A stretch of 64,000 bases of DNA from Dehalobacter sp. DCM (lineage in GTDB: Bacteria; Bacillota; Desulfitobacteriia; Desulfitobacteriales; Syntrophobotulaceae). The notes below the pieces were generated by a model that was given only the letters and a program-made list of their open reading frames with translations, was not told the origin of the DNA and searched no databases. A program made the translations under genes and the position numbers. The first letter of the stretch is position 1; every line of letters starts with the position of its first letter. Location of the stretch: assembly GCF_024972775.1 (NCBI RefSeq), contig NZ_CP092282.1, forward strand, positions 2,783,001-2,847,000, in the 5' to 3' direction. Shown piece by piece: positions 45,515 through 52,171 of this stretch.

Positions 45515-45579
45515 CCATCTCCTTTATTGGAGGCAAAAAGAAAAATCGCCGCTCCTTGCCATCCATGGCACCGCGGCAT
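45502..45579 (-). CDS. Small peptide gene, 25 residues
   Basis: On the minus strand CGGAGGAATTTATG gives a near-ideal ribosome site and ATG at 45579. The frame encodes 25 residues (begins MPRCHGWQGAAIFLF and ends KGDGTPN) and stops at 45502 inside a terminator-like hairpin. It lies between the transporter gene, itself followed by a hairpin at 45600-45627, and the TetR gene. A decayed copy of its start follows downstream, so it belongs to a repeated element. No known family is recognised; it may be a leader, a signalling peptide or part of a repeat that happens to be open. Confidence 0.45.
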   Translation of the reverse strand: MPRCHGWQGAAIFLFASNKGDGTPN

Positions 45580-45599
45580 AAATTCCTCCGTGAATAAAT

Positions 45600-45627
45600 A
45601 AGAGAGATGAAACATGTCATCTCTCTT
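45600..45627 (-). terminator. Hairpin after the GPH transporter gene
   Basis: AAGAGAGATGA and TCATCTCTCTT form an 11-bp stem with a 6-nt loop. On the minus strand it is followed by ATTTATT. It lies 63 bp after the transporter stop. Confidence 0.6.
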
Positions 45628-45690
45628 CAATCGCTTCATGGTGCATTGACCTGGCTGTCTTTTATTTTGAACTTTTGTTTTGGATTTTTA

Positions 45691-47043
45691 TTATGCCTTT
45701 CTGGCTGCAATTTCTTCCTGCATTTTCTTCAGACTTTGCGGTGTAATTCGATAAAGTACAATGAGTAGAATCAAGCCAATAAGCATGATAATCGCTGGGT
45801 ATAACGTAATCCCGTTTTTAATGCCAGCAACCAAATCAGGCGTCGTTGGCATATTGGCAACATAGCCTGCTCCGGCTAACACTGCGGTAATAATAACGCT
45901 CCGGACAAAAATAGCCGTTTTAATGGGGAAACTAATCAAAGACATAATAAATCCCCTGGCATTCTTTCCTGTCTTCCATTCTCCGTAATCCACGGTGGAT
46001 GAATACATCGGTACGGATAAGGCGTCCGGCATGGCGTAACCGATGTAAGCAATGAACATGACTATCATGAAGGAAATGTAGTTCATCGGGAATGCCCAGA
46101 TAGCCAGCAGACAGAGAATAAAGATACTTACGGAAATGATATACGTTGTGCGTTCGCCAATTTTTCTGGCGATTGGATTGGCTAAAAACGCACCGACAAA
46201 GATCACCACATTCAATCCGGTAAAGAAAATCGTCAACACGGTAAGATTGGTAACAACATATTTGAAATAATAGAATGCCAACCCGAAAATAACAAACCGA
46301 CCAAGATATCTCCCCAACTCACCCAGCATCAAGCCGATAAGCGGTGGATTAACAACGATTTGCTTCAGTATTTGCCCAATCGGCATCTTTTCCTGCTTGG
46401 CCCCTGCAACCGCTGTTCCATGGTAAGCATAGTCCTTTGTTAGGAAGAACAATACATAGTAACAAAGTACCATGGCTATACCGGTAAGAATAACGGTCAG
46501 CATATGACCATTCCCGGGAGAAGCTTTACCAAAAAACATAATTAAAGGTAACCCGATTAACGAAAAAGTGATAGCGCCCAGACCATTGAACATCCCCCTA
46601 TTGGACCCCATAGCAATTCTTTCTTCTCTGACTGTTGTCATTGAAGAATTTAAGGCAATATGTCCGGCATAGAAAATATTCCATATTAAATGGCTGACGA
46701 CAAAGCCAACAGTAATAATTACCGCATTGAGCGTTGGGGAGCCCACCTTAGAGAACTGCAAGATAAAGAAGATGACAGCAAATGGCGGTCCTATTAGCAG
46801 CCACGAGCGGTATTTTCCCCATCGCAAATTACTTTTCTCTAGGATGACACCCGCTGTTGGGACCCATACAATATCAAAAATACTGGTAATAAGAAGTACC
46901 GTTCCGACTAAGGCTATGGGTAATTTAGCATAATCGGTCATAAACGCAGCAAAATAAAATACTTCCATGTTGACAAATAGCTGAAAACCAAATGAGGGTA
47001 ACCCGTAAAGGTTAATGACTGACTTTTTTAATCTTGTTTCCAT
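45691..47043 (-). CDS. GPH-family (MelB-like) sodium/proton symporter
   Basis: A 450-residue transporter of the glycoside-pentoside-hexuronide:cation symporter family within the MFS, with about 12 membrane spans. The conserved early motif is PTAGVILEKSNLRWGKYRSW (the D/E-K-x-x-x-R-x-G-x-x-R/K-P loop), and the central loop reads YGEWKTGKNARGFIMSLISF, a typical GPH element. Family members bring in glycosides, but clostridial relatives near aromatic genes may import phenolic glycosides or aromatic acids. It starts with an ATG behind GGGAGGA. The gene diverges from the methyltransferase set and is probably controlled by the adjacent TetR protein. Confidence 0.87.
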   Translation of the reverse strand: METRLKKSVINLYGLPSFGFQLFVNMEVFYFAAFMTDYAKLPIALVGTVLLITSIFDIVWVPTAGVILEKSNLRWGKYRSWLLIGPPFAVIFFILQFSKVGSPTLNAVIITVGFVVSHLIWNIFYAGHIALNSSMTTVREERIAMGSNRGMFNGLGAITFSLIGLPLIMFFGKASPGNGHMLTVILTGIAMVLCYYVLFFLTKDYAYHGTAVAGAKQEKMPIGQILKQIVVNPPLIGLMLGELGRYLGRFVIFGLAFYYFKYVVTNLTVLTIFFTGLNVVIFVGAFLANPIARKIGERTTYIISVSIFILCLLAIWAFPMNYISFMIVMFIAYIGYAMPDALSVPMYSSTVDYGEWKTGKNARGFIMSLISFPIKTAIFVRSVIITAVLAGAGYVANMPTTPDLVAGIKNGITLYPAIIMLIGLILLIVLYRITPQSLKKMQEEIAARKA

Positions 47044-47703
47044 AAACGTCCTCCCATACTTACATCGTTTTTTTATGGATCATAACAGATTAGTCCTTGC
47101 GTGTTCGCAATATTCTTATTATTTCTCAGCTATGGATACCACATTGCGTATTATTTGTTGATATCTCTCTTTTAATACGCTCTTCTCCTTTCTTCTTTTT
47201 TAACTCAGGAAGCAACCGTATCAAGATACAACGTCTAAAGAAATGTCTCCTGTAAGGTACTCTTCCTTCCTTTAACCGATATATCCAAGCTGTTAAACAA
47301 CGATTCCAGAATTGGCCAGTCATTACTATTAATTTAGTATTTTTTATTATTTTACCAACATCCTAATTCTATACGGGCATTTTGTCAATATTATTTTAGT
47401 AACTTATCACCATTTTACTAATTTATAGATAATCTATATTGACATGCTCTTTCATTATGGTTACAATCATTTTAGTAAATACGGTAATTCTTACTATAGT
47501 GCATAAATTCTCATTGTTCTCAATATTTAGATATTGTATTATAATTTTATAAGAATACTAATCAAATTTACCATGAGTCCTAACTTTCAAAATCCAAACT
47601 TACATAAATACAAATAATAGGCATACAAACATCAAATAATAGAAATACATAGATAAAAAATATTAATTAAATAATATTAATGAAAAAATGGAGGTTTTTA
47701 AAA
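47044..47703. other. Long AT-rich divergent intergenic region
   Basis: About 660 bp between the transporter and the methyltransferase genes. No credible gene is seen; the part from 47340 on is very AT-rich. It should hold the promoter(s) of the O-demethylase-like set. No cobalamin riboswitch or classical operator was recognised. The next real start is GTG at 47704. Confidence 0.5.
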
Positions 47704-48507
47704 GTGATTATTATTGGTGAAAAAATCAACGGCGCGATTCCATCCGTCGCCAAAGCCATCGCGGAAAAGAATGCAGATTTCATCCGCAACCTGGCCAAAA
47801 TCCAGACCGATGCCGGAGCTAATTTTATCGACGTCTGCGCATCCACCGATGTCAGCCTCGAAGTTGAGACCCTGAAATGGCTCATCGACCTAGTTCAGGA
47901 AGTGACCGATACCCCAATTTGCATCGATAGCCCCAATGAACAGGCCATTGTTGCCGCTATTCCGTTCTGCAAACGCCCGGGACTGATTAACTCCGTATCC
48001 GGCGAAGGCAACAAGATCGACGTTATTTTCCCGATCATCGCGGATACCAAATGGGAATGCGTCGCGCTGCTCAATGATGACAGCGGCATCTCCAAGACGG
48101 CGGAAAAACGTCTCGAAGTCTTCACCAACATCATGAAACGGGCGAAAGAATTCGGCATTGCTCCGTCCCGTCTGCACATCGACCCGCTGGTTGAAATGCT
48201 TTGCACATCCGAAGACGGCATCAACATGATCGTCGACGTCATGAAAGAAATCAAACAGCAATACCCTGCCATTCATATTACCGGCGGCTGCAGCAATGTC
48301 TCCTTCAACCTGCCCTCACGGAAGCTCGTCAATCAGGCTTTCTTGGTACTGGCCATGAATGCCGGTATGGACAGTGGTATCATCGACCCGACCAATCAGG
48401 ACCTGCTGGGGATGATCTTCGCTACCGAAGCGCTTATGGGTCAGGACGAATATTGCATGGAATACATCGGTGCCTTCAGAGAATCCAAATTCGGGCAGAA
48501 GAAATAA
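47704..48507 (+). CDS. Methyltetrahydrofolate:corrinoid protein methyltransferase (methyltransferase II)
   Basis: Pterin-binding TIM-barrel enzyme of 267 residues that moves the methyl group between a corrinoid protein and tetrahydrofolate. Motifs: MIIIGEKINGAIPSVAKAIA at the start, GANFIDVCAST, the pterin-binding CIDSPN, LINSVSGEGN, HIDPLVEMLC and GGCSNVSFNLPSRKLVNQAF. The GTG at 47704 is chosen because GGAGG precedes it and the family begins here. The corrinoid protein and a UroD-type methyltransferase follow, so this is the folate end of a methyl-transfer chain such as that of phenyl methyl ether O-demethylases. An AcsE-type role is less likely because no acs genes are near. Confidence 0.92.
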   Translation: MIIIGEKINGAIPSVAKAIAEKNADFIRNLAKIQTDAGANFIDVCASTDVSLEVETLKWLIDLVQEVTDTPICIDSPNEQAIVAAIPFCKRPGLINSVSGEGNKIDVIFPIIADTKWECVALLNDDSGISKTAEKRLEVFTNIMKRAKEFGIAPSRLHIDPLVEMLCTSEDGINMIVDVMKEIKQQYPAIHITGGCSNVSFNLPSRKLVNQAFLVLAMNAGMDSGIIDPTNQDLLGMIFATEALMGQDEYCMEYIGAFRESKFGQKK

Positions 48508-48513
48508 TCTCAC

Positions 48514-48590
48514 TGTAACATCATGTAACATCATCAACCTTATGTAACCTTAAATAACCTTAAGTAACCTTTAAGTAACCTCACCGTAGT
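48514..48590. repeat. Degenerate tandem repeat, ~10-bp unit
   Basis: GTAACATCAT occurs twice in a row, then a series GTAACCTTAA / ATAACCTTAA / GTAACCTTTAA / GTAACCTCACC. It fills the gap after the methyltransferase II gene, before the corrinoid protein gene. Confidence 0.75.
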
Positions 48591-48694
48591 CTGGTTATCT
48601 GTTCATACAGTGATACCATAATCAAGCAACCTATTTGTTCATTAGGTAAACCTTAATCAATAAATAAAAATATAAATTTAGGGGGAACTAAAAA

Positions 48695-49327
48695 ATGGCA
48701 AAAATTGATGAAGTCAAAGCAATGGTTGAAGCAGGAAAAACGAAATTGGTACCGGGTCTGGTACAGGAAGCACTAGACGAAGGCAGTGCAGCCAAAGACA
48801 TTCTTCAGGGCATGGTTGATTCCATGAGCGTTGTCGGCGATAAATTCTCCACCGGCGAAATCTTTGTTCCGGAAATGCTGATGGCTGCTAAAGCCATGGC
48901 TAAAGGCGTTGACGTCTTAAAACCGTTAATGGCTGGAGACAGCTCCAACTCTTTAGGCACCTGCATTATCGGCACTGTCGCAGGCGACCTGCACGATATC
49001 GGTAAAAACCTCGTTTCCATGATGATCGAAAGCGCCGGCTTCACCATGGTTGACCTCGGAGTTGATGTCCCGGCAGACAGATGGATCGATGCCATCAAAG
49101 AAAATCAAAACGTCACCTTAGTCGCTTGCTCCGGTCTTCTGACCACCACCATGCCTGCGCTGAAGGAAGCTGTACAGACCATTAAAGGCAGCGGACTTCC
49201 CGGATTCAAAGTCATCGTCGGCGGAGCGCCGGTGACCCAGGAATTCGCTACGGAAATCGGTGCGGACGGATTTGCTCCGGATGCCGGAAGTGCTGCTGTT
49301 AAAGCGGTTGAATTGGTTAAAGCGTAA
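48695..49327 (+). CDS. Corrinoid (B12-binding) methyl-carrier protein
   Basis: A 210-residue cobalamin-binding protein that carries the methyl group between the two methyltransferases. Residues about 1-85 form the helical cap (FSTGEIFVPEMLMAAKAMAKG). Residues about 88-210 are the Rossmann-like B12 domain with the His-on signature GDLHDIGKN (Asp98, His100, Gly103), then GFTMVDLGVDVPAD, SGLLTTTMPALKE and GGAPVTQEFATEIGADGFAPDA. Size and motifs match the corrinoid proteins of O-demethylase and methanol/methylamine systems. A strong GGGGG precedes the ATG. The RamA-type reductive activator that such proteins need is not in this window. Confidence 0.94.
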   Translation: MAKIDEVKAMVEAGKTKLVPGLVQEALDEGSAAKDILQGMVDSMSVVGDKFSTGEIFVPEMLMAAKAMAKGVDVLKPLMAGDSSNSLGTCIIGTVAGDLHDIGKNLVSMMIESAGFTMVDLGVDVPADRWIDAIKENQNVTLVACSGLLTTTMPALKEAVQTIKGSGLPGFKVIVGGAPVTQEFATEIGADGFAPDAGSAAVKAVELVKA

Positions 49328-49382
49328 GAGATACACTACTAAATAATCAGTCTTCATAAGAAATATAAGGGAGGACGAATCC

Positions 49383-50363
49383 ATGTTAACCAAAAGACAA
49401 AATTTAGTAGAAGTAATAAAGGGTGGTAATCCGGATCGTTTTGTCAAACAATACGAAGCGTTTGCCATGATCTTAAAAACACCCATTACCCGTTTGAAAC
49501 CCCCTGTAGGCGGAGAAATCAAGAACGAATGGGGCGTTACTCTCCGGTGGCCCGAGGGCCAGCTTGGTTCTTTCCCTGTTCATGATCAGGATCATAAAGT
49601 CGTAAAAGACATCACCAAATGGCGGGAAACGGTCAAGGCTCCCAATCTGATCTATCCCGATGCAGCCTGGGAAGAAGCCAAAGCCGATGTCGCCAAAATC
49701 GATCGTAATGAGCAATTTGCAACAATTTTCGTTGCCCCTGGAATCTTTGAGCATCTTCATTACCTGATGGGTATGGAGGACGCTTTAATGAACTTCTATG
49801 AAGAACCAGAAGCGATGCACGAACTGATTGACTACCTTGTTGATTTTGAGCTTCGACTTGCCAAAGAGTTTATTGACCACTTGCATCCGGATGCCCTGTT
49901 CCACCATGATGATTGGGGCAGCCAGAAAAATTCCTTCTTGTCACCGGATATGTTTAAAGAATTTATCCTACCGGCTTATAAAAAAGTGTATGGTTATTAC
50001 AAAGCGAACGGTGTTGAACTGATTGTCCACCATAGCGACAGTTACGGTGCTAATCTGGTTCCCTTTATGATCGAAATGGGAATCGATATCTGGCAGGGTG
50101 TTATGACCACCAATAATACGCCGGAACTCGTCAAAAAATACGGCAGCCAGATCACGTTTATGGGCGATATCGATAGCGGTGTTATCGACTACCCGGGCTG
50201 GACACGCGAAAATATTGCGCAGCATGTAGAAAGAGCGTGCAGAAATAACGGAAAGCTTTACTTTATCCCAGGTGCCAGCCAAGGTCTGGGTGTGAGCTCC
50301 TTCCCCGGTGTTTATGAAGCTACAAATGAAGAAATTGACCGTATGAGTAAAATCATGTTCTAG
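49383..50363 (+). CDS. UroD-superfamily methyltransferase, probable O-demethylase methyltransferase I
   Basis: A 326-residue (beta/alpha)8 protein of the uroporphyrinogen-decarboxylase superfamily, which includes MtaA and methyltransferase I of phenyl methyl ether O-demethylases. Conserved parts: KRQNLVEVIKGGNPDRFVKQ, WGVTLRWPEG, HHDDWGSQKNSFLSPDMFKEF, IVHHSDSYGANLVPFMIEMGID and PGASQGLGVSSFPG. The Cys-containing zinc motif of MtaA is absent; His and Asp residues (HHDD, HHSD) could bind metal or substrate instead. It is the third gene after methyltransferase II and the corrinoid protein, the composition of O-demethylase operons in Acetobacterium and Desulfitobacterium. Substrate (vanillate, veratrol, syringate or other) is not predictable. 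Confidence 0.85.
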   Translation: MLTKRQNLVEVIKGGNPDRFVKQYEAFAMILKTPITRLKPPVGGEIKNEWGVTLRWPEGQLGSFPVHDQDHKVVKDITKWRETVKAPNLIYPDAAWEEAKADVAKIDRNEQFATIFVAPGIFEHLHYLMGMEDALMNFYEEPEAMHELIDYLVDFELRLAKEFIDHLHPDALFHHDDWGSQKNSFLSPDMFKEFILPAYKKVYGYYKANGVELIVHHSDSYGANLVPFMIEMGIDIWQGVMTTNNTPELVKKYGSQITFMGDIDSGVIDYPGWTRENIAQHVERACRNNGKLYFIPGASQGLGVSSFPGVYEATNEEIDRMSKIMF

Positions 50364-50404
50364 TATGGAATATGTTAAACAGTTTCGTTTCCTCTGTAAC
50401 AGTA

Positions 50405-50439
50405 AAGGGATTGATGAAAAGCAATATCATCAATCCCTT
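50405..50439 (+). terminator. Terminator of the methyl-transfer operon
   Basis: AAGGGATTGATGA (50405-50417) pairs perfectly with TCATCAATCCCTT (50427-50439); an AT-rich tract with TTTTTT follows about 11 bp later. Confidence 0.75.
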
Positions 50440-50529
50440 ATTATTAACATTTTTTGTTTCAAGGCAGATACAGACACCAAATAATAATTATTTCAAACTG
50501 AGGCTTATTTAATCGGCTGCGGGAAGCAA

Positions 50530-51531
50530 CTATATTGTTTCACTGATGATAACGGACCAATCCTTGCCGCGATAAGCATTGTATCCGCTCGTATGAGCAT
50601 ATCCGTAGATAACAACTTGTCCCTGATTTTTTTGTTCAAAAACATATCCGTACAATTCTCCCTGAATAGCACGGCGTGCAGCCTCCAAATGCTTCAGATT
50701 CTTTTGCAGAATGCCTTGGCGGTCTCGGCAGGCTATGACAAATCCTTCCCGATTAATAACAAACAGATCTCCCTTTTGCCCAATTCGCGCTGAATCAATA
50801 ATATCATAGATAAAATCCCAATTAAAACGGGTCGAGAAATACCCAATAACATTGCCTTCATCATTTTTTATCGGACAAGTATACGCTACAGTATGCCGCT
50901 TTTCCATTGGATCCAGGTAAAGATCGCTAACGGAAATGGTGTTTGCCATCTTAGCATCTCTAAACCAATCCTCAGCAGACATGTCTCTGCCGATTAGCCC
51001 GCTGTTAACGCCGGCAGCAATAACTGTTCCATTAGTATCTAAAACATAAAGATCAAAATATACTTCATAGATATCCACTAGCTTTTTCAAAAGCAAATTG
51101 GCTTCCCTTACATGATTACCATCACTGAGACAATTTCTTACTTTGTCGAAGCCGGCCCACGCCTGCGCGTCGCAGTTTCGTTCAAAAAGATTCCTATCGA
51201 TTTTGTCAATGGTGTCAAAAGCGACATCCGCTGTCCGTACAGCCATCACCTGATTGGCCTTTTCCTGGATGTTTTCTATGATTTCCGTGCTTTCTTTGGT
51301 TGAGGACAAGCTTCGTACCGCTAATTTTTTGATTTCATCGGCTACAACACTAAACCCCCGACCGGCCTCCCCGGCTCTCGCAGCCTCAATAGCTGAATTA
51401 AGGGACAGGAGGTTTGTATGTTGCGCAATGTCTTGAATTGCTTGAATAACATGGCTCATTTGCTGATTAGCGTTTTTTAGTTCCAATAGTAAAACAGATG
51501 CATCAATAAGACTGTCGTTTTGATTCCCCAT
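50530..51531 (-). CDS. Chemoreceptor-like protein with N-terminal signalling tip and C-terminal Cache-type sensor
   Basis: A 333-residue protein with reversed domain order. Residues about 1-95 are a short MCP signalling segment with the conserved tip [20 protein letters not shown] followed by [13 protein letters not shown]. Residues about 130-333 resemble a Cache sensor ([75 protein letters not shown]). Neither membrane spans nor a signal peptide are present, so the sensor would be cytoplasmic. The normal order is sensor first. A GGGGGA site and clean ATG argue against a truncated start. It lies beside the methyl-transfer operon and may sense a substrate of the island. Confidence 0.85.
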   Translation of the reverse strand: MGNQNDSLIDASVLLLELKNANQQMSHVIQAIQDIAQHTNLLSLNSAIEAARAGEAGRGFSVVADEIKKLAVRSLSSTKESTEIIENIQEKANQVMAVRTADVAFDTIDKIDRNLFERNCDAQAWAGFDKVRNCLSDGNHVREANLLLKKLVDIYEVYFDLYVLDTNGTVIAAGVNSGLIGRDMSAEDWFRDAKMANTISVSDLYLDPMEKRHTVAYTCPIKNDEGNVIGYFSTRFNWDFIYDIIDSARIGQKGDLFVINREGFVIACRDRQGILQKNLKHLEAARRAIQGELYGYVFEQKNQGQVVIYGYAHTSGYNAYRGKDWSVIISETI

Positions 51532-51612
51532 TAAGCTGTCCCCCTCATACTAATAATCTACATTAATCAATTGCTGCTTTAATTTTGTTTCAGTTTTATC
51601 CTACAAATAAAA

Positions 51613-51655
51613 AACCTTAAAAAGAAGTCAACGCTGCTTGTCGACAACTTTTAAG
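51613..51655 (-). terminator. Terminator upstream of the chemoreceptor gene
   Basis: On the minus strand CCTTAAAAGTTGTCGAC and GTTGACTTCTTTTTAAGG form a long imperfect stem followed by TTTTTTATTT. It would end transcripts from the second hydroxylase operon and the VWA relic. Confidence 0.75.
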
Positions 51656-51792
51656 GCCGCTTTGCCATTAAATATTAATATGACAGACGCCATATGTCAC
51701 GAATTATACAAAATAGTGATTAGGAATGCAATACTAATCTTAAAGTAATAATAGAACTTTTTTACATATATCCATTTGTCAGGTCAATAATC

Positions 51793-52090
51793 TCAGTAAA
51801 TTTGAATAACATCGGCCCACTCGGGCGCGCTGCCTTCCCCGCACAGAGCAACGATCACTTTCATACCCCGCGGGCGACAGGGGGCCAAGGTGTAAGGGTA
51901 TTGTATGCCTTCCCGCAGCAAATCTTCATTAATTTCTGCATCCACAGCCATATTACCCAGCGTGGGTCTAATATCCTTTCGCAGTGATTACGGAGCAGAT
52001 GGCAAATTTCGTGATAAAGAATCAGAATTCCTCCGGTAGGTTCACGCCATCAACACCTCCAGGCAATATCCCTTTTTACTCATACCGGGC
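51793..52090 (-). pseudogene. Relic of a second VWA/metallopeptidase gene with the tail of its upstream partner
   Basis: On the minus strand the sequence first ends a frame as YCLEVLMA, matching the end (KCLEVLLV) of the 218-residue protein at 23211-23867. Next comes LYHEICHLLRNHCERI, matching YHELCHLLRQH of the VWA protein, then after a frameshift GNMAVDAEINEDLLREGIQY (against AADAEINDDLLRERVKL). It then jumps directly to RGMKVIVALCGEGSAPEW (against KGMKVVITVLSGDGTAPVW) and stops at 51793. The whole middle and MIDAS region, about 1 kb, is missing. It lies 80 bp after the second hydroxylase operon. Confidence 0.85.
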
Positions 52091-52171
52091 ACAAAACACA
52101 ATAATTAACCAAGCCCGTCACGTGGCGGCCAGCGCACGGACAGGCTTGGTTTGCATCAACTTATCCCTGAA

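Noticed and set aside
47126-47323. 65-residue open frame in the long gap before the methyltransferase genes
   Set aside because: Basic, low-complexity sequence without a ribosome site or recognisable domain; probably chance.
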